64,000 nt of DNA from the NCBI RefSeq assembly GCF_002940665.1, contig NZ_MIGY01000001.1, positions 744,001-808,000 of the forward strand. Reading direction: 5' to 3'. Both the position numbers and the translations under genes were made by a program. This DNA comes from Xanthomonas arboricola. Its GTDB lineage: Bacteria > Pseudomonadota > Gammaproteobacteria > Xanthomonadales > Xanthomonadaceae. This document shows, piece by piece, positions 42,533-53,861 of the stretch. The first letter of the stretch is position 1, and every line of letters starts with the position of its first letter. The notes beneath the pieces were generated by a model. It searched no databases. It was given only the letters and a program-made list of their open reading frames with translations, and was not told the DNA's origin.

Positions 42533-43427
42533 TTACGATTGCGTGAACATCGTCGCTTTGCGCGTCACGTTCCGTGGCTTTGCCGAATCTGGCGGATTTG
42601 TCGTTTGGTCGCGGTAATGCGACGCGGAGACACCGAAGCGCGCACGAAACGCACGCGCAAAGCTGCAGCAATTGTCGAAGCCGCTTGCGGCGGCAACCTC
42701 ACCGATCATCATCGAGGTGTCGCGCAGCAGATCGGAGGCGCGCTCCAGCCGCAGGCGTGCCGACAGGGCCTGCGGGCTTTCTTCGTACAGGCTCTGGAAC
42801 GTCTTGGAGACATACCAGCTGGAGAAGTTGGTCAGCTGCGCCAGTTCGGCGATGCGCACCACCCGGTCGCTGTTGCCTTCCAGATACAGCCGGGCGCGTT
42901 GCATGCGGCCGAAGACCTGACGGCGACGGCTGCGCGAACGACCCGGGCAGCGCTGCTCCTGCGCGATGAAGTCGCGTTGCATCGCAGCCAGGTGCAACAG
43001 CAGGGGGCGTGCCGATGCCCCCCCCGCTCTGCGCAGCCGCGTTGCGCCACAAGCGCAGTGCAATGCGCAGATCGCCACGCGACAGCTGGCTGCGTCCAGG
43101 ATATAGCGTGGCGTCGGTCAACTCGGCCAGGGATTGCAGGCTGTCGCCATCGAGACTGACGCCGACACAGAGCGCGCTGCGATCGGCCTGCACGGTGGGA
43201 TGCGATTCCTTGTCGAAGGCGATCCAGTCGCCGGCGCGCAGACGGAAGCGCCCTTCCTTGGACTCTACCCAGGCGCGGCCGCGCAACTGCACCCATAGCG
43301 TAAAGGTAGCGGCGGCGGTCCGGATGCTGCCCAGGCGCGAGACCGCCAGACAGGTCGTCGACGTCGGCTCGCTGGCACCGTCCAATGAAAGTGCGAGCCC
43401 GCGATCTGCGGTGATGACCTGTTGCAT
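42533..43427 (-). pseudogene. AraC-family regulator split by a frameshift at a C8 tract
   Basis: Two overlapping frames together make one AraC-type regulator. The first (from ATG 43427, MQQVITADRG) encodes a cupin-like sensor half up to WRNAAAQSGGG. The second encodes SARPLLLHLAAMQRDFIAQE, then an intact double helix-turn-helix (VVRIAELAQLTNFSSWYVSK, then MIGEVAAASGFDNCCSFARA, then FRARFGVSASHYRD). The frames meet at a run of eight C on the plus strand (43018-43025). With seven, the protein would be continuous at 297 residues. As given, the first frame runs on to 42699 without the HTH. It lies just upstream of a TonB receptor gene. Either a pseudogene, a phase-variable gene or a base-call error. 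Confidence 0.85.
43018..43025 (+). repeat. Homopolymer C8 tract in the AraC gene
   Basis: GATG followed by eight C and GCTC. It is the exact point where the two AraC frames separate; a 7-base tract restores the frame. Confidence 0.8.
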
Positions 43428-43537
43428 GGTGGCAGCCCCCTGTACAAAAGAAGGCGTAGTGTTTTGCCGAATCTGGCGTCAGTCAGGAAGTTCCGACGAA
43501 AGTCTGCCGAAATTGCCACGAAGTCTTTCCGAAAAAC

Positions 43538-45895
43538 TTACGAGGCGATGTTTCTTAGAAAGATCAACAGGTTGGGCATCACGCCCAGGGGCGTTGCCAG
43601 GCGTTCCGGCAATGGCATGAAGGCGATCGCGCTGCCATCTTCCTCCGCCAGTGCCACATACAGCGCACCGCTGCGCTGATCCACGCTGAAGCCGTTGATG
43701 GTGGTGTACTTGGCCACGTCCAGGCATCGCCCGTCACCACCGCGCAGGTCGCTGTCATAGGTGGCACAGATGTCGGTGGACGCCAAGTAATGCAACTGAC
43801 CACGCGCGCCGGGCGCCCAGCTGCGATAGCGCCAGCGCGATGGCTGCTGTGGATCGACCGGCTGCAAGGTGTCGGCCGCCAGCGACGGGGCGACCTGCCA
43901 TACCCCACCGCCGGTCAAGCGCGTCAGCAGGACCTGGCCACTGACGCGGTCCAGCCGCAGCTGCGAGACGTCCTGCAGCGACGCCAGCGCGCGCCATGGA
44001 GCGCTGCGTCTGTCGTAGAGCGTGGCGAAGGTACGCCCGTCATCGGCGGCGGCCAGCACCAACAACCGATCGGGATCGGGAAGATGGATCGTCTGCAATG
44101 GTCGCGGCTGCGGTACCGGTAGCCGCAGCGCCTTGCCGGTGCTCGGGGTCACTTCGAACAGTGCCGCATGCCCTTGCGCGTCGCTGCCGCTGACCAGCAC
44201 GCGTTGCGAGTCGGCCGACCAGTCAGCGGCCTGACGCGCATCCGGCCGCACGCCCTCGATCAGGCGCACCGAGCCGGGTTTGCCGACATCGCCCCACCAC
44301 AGGCCGTACGCACCGGAGCGGTTGGAGGCGAAGATCAGCTGGCGCCCGTCCGGCGCGATCATCGGTTGGTCGTCGCGCCCGCTGGAGGGAAACAGCCGGC
44401 GGCGGATGTAGCCGCCGTTCATGGGGTCGTAAATGACCTGATACACGCCGAATTGCGGTTTGCGCTGCACGAACACCAGATGCCCATGCGCCACATCCGG
44501 TGCCTGCGCATCGTCCACCCCGAGGTCATGCAGGCTGCGATCGACCAGATCGAGCCGGTAGAGCCGCGCTTCGCTGTCCACACGGCGCCCGAAGATCAGG
44601 CCGCTGCCGTCGGGCAACCAGCTCCAGCCGCGGATATCGGCGTTGTCGTGGGTCAGTCGTTCGGCGGTTCCGCCGCTTGCCGGAACGCGCCACAGATCGC
44701 CAAGCTGCGGATTGCGCACGAACACGATCCAGTGCCCGTCGGGCGAATAGCGCGGCGTGTAGTCGAAGTCGGTCGGCTGCGCGCTATAGCTCAGCGGCTG
44801 CCACTGGCCGGTTTCCAGATCCAGCCGACGCATGCGCGACGCTCCGTATGCACCCGTCGTGCTGCCGAACAGCAAGCCGCGGCCGTTCGGCGACCAACTG
44901 AAACTGAGCATGTCCGCGCCGTCGCAGCGCGCCACCTCGCGTGCGGACGCCGGGCCGGCGGCGGCGGCAATCATGATGCGGCAGGTGCCATCGGGCGCCT
45001 GCCGCGAGAAGGCGATCTCGCGTCCGTCCGGCGACCAGGCCGGCAGCCGATCGGAAACGCCGGCCGCCGGCGTCTCCAGCACGCGCGGATAGGCGTTGTT
45101 GGTGGTCTTGACCAGGATCGAGGTGCCCGCACGATCGCTGGTCAGCGAGGCGTACGCCACCATCGCTCCGTCCGGCGACAGGCTGGGCGTAAGGTCGAAA
45201 CTGCCACCTGCGGTGATGATCTGATAGGGGCGCTTGGGGCTGCCGAGCACTGCCGAGGTCGCCGCCGCGTCGCGGGCTGGCGCGCGCATCCACAGCGTCC
45301 GCGCCGCCAGCCCCAGCACCACCAGCAGGGCCACGCCGGACACCGCCAGGGCCATCCAACGGCGCTGCTGCACTGCAGCCGGCGCGGGCCGAACCGATGG
45401 TGGAATCTGCGGGGTTGCCGGGCTGCGCTCCAATGCGGCAGTGGCCGTGACGCCGACTGTGCGATCGCGCTCGCCAGGCACGTTATTCGATGCGGTTGCA
45501 GCCGTTGCACGCACGGCAGCATCGGCCGAACTGTCGGCCTGCTGTTCCCACGCAACCGGAGCCAGCAGACGATAGCCGGTCTTGGCGATGGTTTCGATAT
45601 GCGCGAAGCGCTGGCTGTCGTTGCTGGCCAATGCCTTGCGCAGTTGCGTGACCGCCTGGGTCACCACGTCGTTGGTCGGCAGGGTGTCGGGCCAGACCTC
45701 GGCCAGTAGCTGATCGCGCGTCACCACCTGGCCCGGCTGCCGCGCCAGCATCAGCAATACTGCCAAGGATTTCGGTGCCAGCCGCGCGGCGCGCCTGGCG
45801 CCCGGCGCATGCACTTCGCGTGAGGCGACGTCGACCACACACTGGCCGACACATAACCGGCCAGATGGCATCGCATTAGCGGGAGGAACACTCAT
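43538..45895 (-). CDS. ToxR/CadC-like winged-helix protein with periplasmic PD40 propeller
   Basis: A 785-residue membrane-bound regulator. Residues about 10-110 form an OmpR/ToxR-type winged helix (LAPKSLAVLLMLARQPGQVV, TNDVVTQAVTQLRKAL, HIETIAKTGYRLL). Then come a low-complexity linker, one membrane helix (about 180-202, MALAVSGVALLVVLGLAA) and a large periplasmic part with repeated PD40/TolB-type blades (for example LTPSLSPDGAMVAYASL, LPAWSPDGREIAFSR, YTPRYSPDGHWIVFVR). Such proteins sense a periplasmic signal and bind DNA on the cytoplasmic side. ATG 45895 is chosen; ATG 45871 is also possible. It lies upstream of the AraC/TonB-receptor pair on the same strand. Confidence 0.88.
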   Translation of the reverse strand: MSVPPANAMPSGRLCVGQCVVDVASREVHAPGARRAARLAPKSLAVLLMLARQPGQVVTRDQLLAEVWPDTLPTNDVVTQAVTQLRKALASNDSQRFAHIETIAKTGYRLLAPVAWEQQADSSADAAVRATAATASNNVPGERDRTVGVTATAALERSPATPQIPPSVRPAPAAVQQRRWMALAVSGVALLVVLGLAARTLWMRAPARDAAATSAVLGSPKRPYQIITAGGSFDLTPSLSPDGAMVAYASLTSDRAGTSILVKTTNNAYPRVLETPAAGVSDRLPAWSPDGREIAFSRQAPDGTCRIMIAAAAGPASAREVARCDGADMLSFSWSPNGRGLLFGSTTGAYGASRMRRLDLETGQWQPLSYSAQPTDFDYTPRYSPDGHWIVFVRNPQLGDLWRVPASGGTAERLTHDNADIRGWSWLPDGSGLIFGRRVDSEARLYRLDLVDRSLHDLGVDDAQAPDVAHGHLVFVQRKPQFGVYQVIYDPMNGGYIRRRLFPSSGRDDQPMIAPDGRQLIFASNRSGAYGLWWGDVGKPGSVRLIEGVRPDARQAADWSADSQRVLVSGSDAQGHAALFEVTPSTGKALRLPVPQPRPLQTIHLPDPDRLLVLAAADDGRTFATLYDRRSAPWRALASLQDVSQLRLDRVSGQVLLTRLTGGGVWQVAPSLAADTLQPVDPQQPSRWRYRSWAPGARGQLHYLASTDICATYDSDLRGGDGRCLDVAKYTTINGFSVDQRSGALYVALAEEDGSAIAFMPLPERLATPLGVMPNLLIFLRNIAS

Positions 45896-46292
45896 CGGCA
45901 AAGACACGCATCGGCATGCAAGGACCACAAAGAACGCATCACGCAGTTCGCACGAAACGCCAAATTCAGCAAAGGACCACGACCAACTGTGTCATGCATC
46001 CATTTGGTGCAAATTTTACTCTATGCCTCGTTGCTTCCCACGACAGGTGGCGACGTCAGGCTCTCTCTCTCTCGCCGACGAATTCAAATAATTACGATGT
46101 CCCCTTCGCGCCTCTGGCGCGATTTTTTTATCTGCGATTCATAAAAATGCCGCGAAATGCTTGCGCGCTGTAACCGCTTGCATTGCAGTCGCAGCACGGC
46201 ACTTGCGTGCCGCGCCGCGATCTGCCTAAGCCGAAGCTGAATTTTTCCTAAGCAGCCAATCAGTCTGCTGCACGCAACGACGATGCTGCATG
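45896..46292. other. AT-rich intergenic region with orphan terminator
   Basis: A 397-bp gap upstream of the winged-helix gene and downstream of thiC. It contains a CT dinucleotide run (about 46062-46074) and a plus-strand intrinsic terminator (listed separately) that no annotated plus-strand gene uses. No protein gene recognised. Confidence 0.6.
46106..46129 (+). terminator. Orphan intrinsic terminator, possible sRNA end
   Basis: TCGCGCC-TCT-GGCGCGA followed by seven T, on the plus strand. The nearest plus-strand gene that could end here is several kilobases away (HDOD gene, ended by its own terminator), so it may close a small RNA starting within 45900-46090. Confidence 0.55.
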
Positions 46293-48384
<2,092 letters not shown>

Positions 48385-48784
48385 ATTAAACCACATCGCC
48401 CCTTGCGCGGCTAAAAAATGTTGCGGGGCGTCGGCAACGCGCTCGGCGCCGAGCTGCGTCAGTGGCCCATTCCGTGCCGGACATTCGCCGCGCCTGCCTG
48501 GCTGCAAGCACAGCAGTTGTGGCGCCCGACAGCGACATATGTCGGTGCATGGCATCGCAGGTCAGGAACGCACACGCGCAACGTCGCGCCGGCATTGCAT
48601 GGCGCGTCCACGCACTGCGCGCGTCACACCGCGACAGGACGCCGTCTGGTGAAAAACGGCGGCGAAATCCGCTCGTTAAATTCCCGCTAAGCCTACGTGT
48701 CGTGCCGATGAAATTGCATGCATGCAGGTGCCATCCAACGGGGATCGCGCTGTCGCTCCTCCTCTACCGGGAATCGCCGTACAC
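48385..48784. other. Divergent region thiC leader / TonB receptor
   Basis: 400 bp holding the promoter of the thiC leader on one side and of the receptor at 48785 on the other. CCGACA-GCGACATA-TGTCGG (about 48528-48547) is an imperfect palindrome. No gene recognised. Confidence 0.5.
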
Positions 48785-51583
48785 ATGACTATGCTCCCGC
48801 TCCACCCGACCCTGCGTCGGGGCTCGCTCGCGATCGCCATCGGCCTGTGCATCACCACCAGTGCTGTCGCTCAGGAACAGACCGACAAGAGTCCGACCAA
48901 TCTGGACAAGATCGAAGTCACCGGCTCACGCATCCGCTCGGTCGATGTGGAAAATTCGCAACCGGTGCTGGTGCTCACGCGCCAGGACATCGAAAAGCAG
49001 GGCCTGACCTCGGTGGCCGATGTGCTCAAGCGCATCCCCTCCAACGGCGCAACGATGAACTCCACCGTCAACAACGGCGGCGACGGCTCGGCCACGGTGA
49101 GCCTGCGTAACCTGGGCGCCTCACGCACCCTGGTGCTGGTCAATGGGCGGCGCTGGGTGTCGGGCCTGTCCGGCTCGGTGGATCTCAACACCATTCCGTC
49201 GGCCATCGTGGAGCGCGTGGAAGTGCTCAAGGACGGCGCCTCGTCGATCTATGGCTCCGATGCCATTGCCGGTGTGGTCAACATCATCACCCGTTCCGAT
49301 TTCGATGGTGCCGAGGTCAACGCCTACGTCGGCCAGTACGGCCAGGGCGACGGTCAACGCACCTCGTTCGATGCCACCGTGGGCGCCACCAGCGAACGCG
49401 GCAACCTGGTGATCGGGCTGTCCAGCGTCAAGGAAGATGCGGTGATGGCAGGCGACCGCGAGATCTCGGCCGAGCCGGTGTATGGCGCAGGGTCGTCGGC
49501 CTACAGCAGCTACTCGGCGAGCGGCCGTCTGCGTGCAAATGGCAACAGCGGTGCCTGGACCGTGTTGCCCGGGAGCGCAACGGCCAGCGGCGACAGCAAT
49601 TATCCGCGCTACGGCCTGGACCAGTACACCGCCTTCAATACCTCCGAATACGGCTACAACTACGCCAAGGACAATTACCTGGTCACGCCGCAAAAGCGCG
49701 ATGCCTTGTACGTGCAAGGCAACTACGCACTCACCGACAACGTGCGCTTCAAGTTCGACGGGCTGTACAACCGCCGCCAATCGTCGCAGCAACTGGCCGG
49801 CTTTCCACTGGCCTCGGTCAACACCGGCATCCTGATGAGCGGGGACAGCTACTACAACCCGTACAACAGCGCCTACGGCGGCGACGGGCGCGATGTGGGT
49901 TGGTCGCATCGGTTGACCGAATTCGCGCGCACCTACCAGCAGGACGTCAAGACCTCGCACGTGTACACCGGGCTGGAAGGCGACTTCCAGTTTGCGGACA
50001 GGCAGTTCAGTTGGGATGTGGGCTTTGCGCACCATCAGACCGACCAGACCGAAACCCAGTACGGCGATGTCAACTTGCTCAACCTGGGCAACGCGCTCGG
50101 TGCATCCGCCATCGTCAATGGCACCCTGTCGTGCCTGGACAGCGGCGGCGCCGTCATTGCCGGCTGCGTGCCGTTCAATCCTCTGTCGCCGGCCGGTGGC
50201 GTGACCCAGGAAATGCTGGACTACATCCTGTTCACCGCGCACAACACCTACCAGTACAAGAACAGCAGTTTCACCGCCAACCTCACCGGCGATCTGTTCG
50301 AGCTTCCCGCCGGCTGGATGAGCTTTGCCGCCGGTGTCGAACATCGCGAAGAAAGCGGCTTCTCTTCGCCGGATGCCTTGATTTCGGCCGGTTACACCTC
50401 GGGCAATACGTTCACCCCGACCTCCGGCTCGTACACGCTCAACGACTACTACACCGAGGTGGCGATTCCGCTGCTGAAGGATGTGGCCGGTGCGCAGTTG
50501 CTGGAATTGAGCGCAGCAGTGCGTTACTCGGACTACAACACCTTCGGCAGCACCACCAACAGCAAGTTCGGCTTCAAGTGGAAGCCGGTCGCCGATCTGT
50601 TGATCCGTGGCAACTACGCCACCGGCTTCCGCGCGCCATCGATCGAAGACCTGTACCTGGGCGCATCGGACAGCTTCGATACCTACTCCGACCCCTGCTC
50701 GACCAACAGCACCTCCTACACCAGCGCGATTGCCGCGGCATGCGCAGCCGGCGGCGTGCCGGCCAATTACGTGGCCGAGTACAACAGCGCCAGCGGCAAC
50801 TCCGGCCAGACCATCTATCCGTTCACCTACACCAGCAACGCCAATCTGCAACCGGAAAAATCCAAGAACGCCACGCTCGGTTTCGTTTACAGCCCCGCCT
50901 CGGTGCAAGGCCTGGACGTGTCGCTGGACTGGTGGAAGATCAAGATCACCGACGCGATCACCGAATTCAGCGCCAACCAGATCCTGTCGCAGTGTTACCA
51001 GTTCAATGTCTCGGCGTTCTGCGACCTGGTCACGCGCGATGCCACCGGCACCATCACCGGCCTGGTGATCCAGCCGGTGAACGTCGGCGAGCAACGCATG
51101 CAGGGCTACGATTTCACCGCGCGTTACAAGCTGCCGCAGACCGCGATCGGCCAGTTCATGCTGACGCTGGATTCGACCTACGTGGCCGTCAACGAACAGA
51201 AGCAGGACGACAATTCGGCGTGGGAAAGCTACAACGGCATCTACCACACCAATAACCCGAACTGGCGCACGCGCGGCACGTTCACCCTGGACTGGAGCTA
51301 CGGCAACCTGGCCGCCAACTGGGCCGTGCGTTACTACTCGGGCATGAAGGACTACGACTCGGAGCTGGACGACACCGGCAACTATCGCCACGTCGCGTCG
51401 ACTGCGTTCAACGATATGCAGGTGTCTTACCAGCTGCCGTGGAAGGCGACCGTGCGCGTGGGTCTGAACAACGTCTTCGACCGCGACCCGCCGGTGGCCC
51501 TCAGCGCCTCTGCCAACTCGTTCGATTCGGCCTATGCCATCCCGGGACGCTACAGCTACCTGCAGTACACCCAGCGCTTCTGA
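48785..51583 (+). CDS. TonB-dependent receptor
   Basis: A 932-residue outer-membrane receptor. The signal peptide ends at TSAVAQEQ (about 30). Plug: LDKIEVTGSRIRSVDVENSQ (about 39-58), then LGASRTLVLVNGRRWVSGLS and VERVEVLKDGASSIYGSDAI. The barrel ends LQYTQRF. It is a clear paralogue of the receptor at 39596-42484. ATG 48785 is the likely start; two further upstream ATGs would add residues with no signal character. It is followed by two hairpins and an S9-type protein gene on the same strand; peptide uptake is one possible link but is not shown by sequence. Confidence 0.92.
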   Translation: MTMLPLHPTLRRGSLAIAIGLCITTSAVAQEQTDKSPTNLDKIEVTGSRIRSVDVENSQPVLVLTRQDIEKQGLTSVADVLKRIPSNGATMNSTVNNGGDGSATVSLRNLGASRTLVLVNGRRWVSGLSGSVDLNTIPSAIVERVEVLKDGASSIYGSDAIAGVVNIITRSDFDGAEVNAYVGQYGQGDGQRTSFDATVGATSERGNLVIGLSSVKEDAVMAGDREISAEPVYGAGSSAYSSYSASGRLRANGNSGAWTVLPGSATASGDSNYPRYGLDQYTAFNTSEYGYNYAKDNYLVTPQKRDALYVQGNYALTDNVRFKFDGLYNRRQSSQQLAGFPLASVNTGILMSGDSYYNPYNSAYGGDGRDVGWSHRLTEFARTYQQDVKTSHVYTGLEGDFQFADRQFSWDVGFAHHQTDQTETQYGDVNLLNLGNALGASAIVNGTLSCLDSGGAVIAGCVPFNPLSPAGGVTQEMLDYILFTAHNTYQYKNSSFTANLTGDLFELPAGWMSFAAGVEHREESGFSSPDALISAGYTSGNTFTPTSGSYTLNDYYTEVAIPLLKDVAGAQLLELSAAVRYSDYNTFGSTTNSKFGFKWKPVADLLIRGNYATGFRAPSIEDLYLGASDSFDTYSDPCSTNSTSYTSAIAAACAAGGVPANYVAEYNSASGNSGQTIYPFTYTSNANLQPEKSKNATLGFVYSPASVQGLDVSLDWWKIKITDAITEFSANQILSQCYQFNVSAFCDLVTRDATGTITGLVIQPVNVGEQRMQGYDFTARYKLPQTAIGQFMLTLDSTYVAVNEQKQDDNSAWESYNGIYHTNNPNWRTRGTFTLDWSYGNLAANWAVRYYSGMKDYDSELDDTGNYRHVASTAFNDMQVSYQLPWKATVRVGLNNVFDRDPPVALSASANSFDSAYAIPGRYSYLQYTQRF

Positions 51584-51629
51584 TCGCGGCCCCTGAATCG
51601 CCGGTCCGCTGCCTGGACACGCCGGTTGT

Positions 51630-51659
51630 CACAACGACCTCCTTCGGGAGGTCGTTGTG
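51630..51659. terminator. Long hairpin with TTCG loop after receptor gene
   Basis: CACAACGACCTCC-TTCG-GGAGGTCGTTGTG: a perfect 13-bp stem with a stable tetraloop, 47 bp past the stop. No T-run follows. Confidence 0.5.
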
Positions 51660-51791
51660 CATGTGCCAGGGCTGACACGCCACCGGTCGGCTGGCACGCA
51701 GCACGCCAGCGGCGCCATGCGGGGACATTTCCACGGCACATCGCAGCGCTAGCCTGCAGTCACTAAAACAAGAAACCTGCTCTCTCTCCCT

Positions 51792-51818
51792 GCCGCCGAT
51801 CTTCGGCGGCTTTTTTTT
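51792..51818 (+). terminator. Intrinsic terminator
   Basis: GCCGCCGA-TCT-TCGGCGGC followed by eight T, between the receptor gene and the S9-like gene. It separates their transcripts. Confidence 0.9.
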
Positions 51819-51881
51819 GGTAAACCCACTTGCCACATCCATTGCCACTTCGTTATCTTTCTGTGAAACAGGGGATGGACG

Positions 51882-53852
51882 ATGCAGATGCAGGGGATGC
51901 ACCGGTTTGGTTGGACAGCAGTGCTGCTGATGGGGTTGTTTTCAGGGGCCGCACAGGCCGCCTCCACGCCGCCTGCAGAGGCCTTCGTCGAGTCCGGTCC
52001 GATCTCCTCGCCGGCGATGTCACCCGATGGAAAGCATCTGGCGGTCAGTGCGGATCTGGGCGATGGCAACTACGCGCTGGTGGTTTACCGCATCGCCGGC
52101 ATGCAATCCACCACGATGCTGCGGTTGCCGCGCTATGAGTTGCCGGTGCGCATCGCCTGGGTCAGCGACCGCCGGCTGGTGATCGGCAAGGGGCGCAAAC
52201 TCGGCTCGCTGGAAGAGCCCATGCCGATGGGCGAGATCATCGCCACCGACCTGGATGGCAGCAATCAGCGCTATGTGTATGGCTACCTGCAAAGCACCCG
52301 CAATGCGGGGCTGGAGCGCGGATTCGGCTATATCGAGGGCCTGCCGAGTCGCCGCAACGGCCATTTCTACATGCGGCGTCTGTCGCTGGATTCGCGCCAC
52401 TCGATGCTCTACGACGTCGACGCCAACACCACCACCCATCGCCTGATGGCCGACATCGACGTCCCCGATCTGCGGTTCGTGCTGGACCACGATGGCGTGG
52501 CGCAATACGCATACGGCAGCGACGACAACGATAACCCGTTGCTGTTCCGCCGATCGGGCAACGGCTGGTCGCCGATGACCCAGGTCCAGGCCAGCTGGCG
52601 ACCGATCGCATTTGCACGCCAGCCAGGTCGCCTGTATGGCTGGTACAGCGAGGCGGGTGGCCCTGCAGTTCTGGTGGCCACCGATCCCGACGGCCAGCAG
52701 CGCAGCGTGCTCGCGTCCGACCCGTTCTACAGCGTGGACGATCTGCAGTGGGGCCCGGCGCAGCAAACGCCATTTGCTGCGCGACTTGGACCGGGGCGGC
52801 CGACACTGCGCTATGTCGAGCAGGACACTGCCGAAGCGCAACTGCACCGGAGCTTGAGCCAGACCCTGGCCGGCCAGTACGTGGACTTCATCAATTTCAC
52901 CGAGGACGGCAACGGCCTGCTGCTCAGGGCCTACAGCGACCGCGATGCCGGGGCCTGGTACATCTTCGACCGACCGAGCAATACGCTGAAACTTGTCATC
53001 AAGGCACGCAGTGTATTGCAGGCGGCGCAGATGAGCGAGCGTCGCATGGTGACCTTTCAGGCCAGCGACGGGTTGATCCTGGACGGTGTGCTCACCGTCC
53101 CCGGCACCGCTGCAAACGGGATGCGGTTGCCGATGATTCTGCTGCCGCACGGCGGCCCGCATGCAGGTGGGGATGGCTGGGCCTTCGATACCGACGCCCA
53201 ATTCCTGGCCAGCCGCGGGTATCTGGTATTGCAGGTCAACTATCGCGGCGGACTGGGTCGTGGCAACCGGTTCGAACGCGCCGGGTATCGCCAGTGGGGC
53301 GAGCGTATCCAGGAGGATCTGATCGACGGCGTTCGCTGGGCGGTGGACCAGGGACTCGCCGATCAGACGCGCATCTGCAGCTACGGCGCCTACGCCGCCA
53401 TGATGGTGCAGGTCAAGGCGCCGGAATTGTTCCGCTGCACGGTCGGCGTAGCCGGCATCTACGATCTGCAGATGATGTACAGCAAGGGCGACATCAATCG
53501 CAGCGACTACGGCCTGAATTATCTGGAGCGCGCCATCGGCCGCGATACCGCCGAACTGGCCGCGCATTCCCCGGTGATGTTGGCCGACCGCATCAAGGTG
53601 CCGGTGCTGCTCGTGCACGGCGAAGAGGACGAACGAGCCCCGTTTGCCCAGGCCAAGAGTCTGCGTGCGGCATTGACGCGCAGCGGCAACGCGCCGCAGT
53701 GGATGGCCGTTCCCAAGGAAGGACACGGCTTCTACAAGGAAGCCAATCAAGTGACGTTCTATCGCACCCTCGAACGCTTTCTTGCCGAGCAGTTGGGGGG
53801 CACCACTGCGGCGGCGGCGCCCAGTGCCGTCTCCGCAGCGACGCCGCATTAA
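51882..53852 (+). CDS. S9-family prolyl-oligopeptidase-like protein lacking the normal nucleophile motif
   Basis: A 656-residue exported protein of the S9 peptidase group: signal peptide (ending AAQAAS, about 27), beta-propeller (about 40-390) and C-terminal alpha/beta-hydrolase domain (MILLPHGGPHAGGDGWAFDT, LVLQVNYRGGLGRGNRF). The acid and His of the triad are in place: Asp583 in HGEEDERAP and His615 in KEGHGF. The nucleophile elbow, which in the family reads like ICxYGASYGAYAAM, is RICSYGAYAAM here: four residues are missing. The only serine left (Ser500) lacks the Gly two positions before it. The enzyme is probably inactive or altered. ATG 51882; two nearby ATGs are possible. Confidence 0.87.
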   Translation: MQMQGMHRFGWTAVLLMGLFSGAAQAASTPPAEAFVESGPISSPAMSPDGKHLAVSADLGDGNYALVVYRIAGMQSTTMLRLPRYELPVRIAWVSDRRLVIGKGRKLGSLEEPMPMGEIIATDLDGSNQRYVYGYLQSTRNAGLERGFGYIEGLPSRRNGHFYMRRLSLDSRHSMLYDVDANTTTHRLMADIDVPDLRFVLDHDGVAQYAYGSDDNDNPLLFRRSGNGWSPMTQVQASWRPIAFARQPGRLYGWYSEAGGPAVLVATDPDGQQRSVLASDPFYSVDDLQWGPAQQTPFAARLGPGRPTLRYVEQDTAEAQLHRSLSQTLAGQYVDFINFTEDGNGLLLRAYSDRDAGAWYIFDRPSNTLKLVIKARSVLQAAQMSERRMVTFQASDGLILDGVLTVPGTAANGMRLPMILLPHGGPHAGGDGWAFDTDAQFLASRGYLVLQVNYRGGLGRGNRFERAGYRQWGERIQEDLIDGVRWAVDQGLADQTRICSYGAYAAMMVQVKAPELFRCTVGVAGIYDLQMMYSKGDINRSDYGLNYLERAIGRDTAELAAHSPVMLADRIKVPVLLVHGEEDERAPFAQAKSLRAALTRSGNAPQWMAVPKEGHGFYKEANQVTFYRTLERFLAEQLGGTTAAAAPSAVSAATPH

Positions 53853-53861
53853 CGACGCAAG

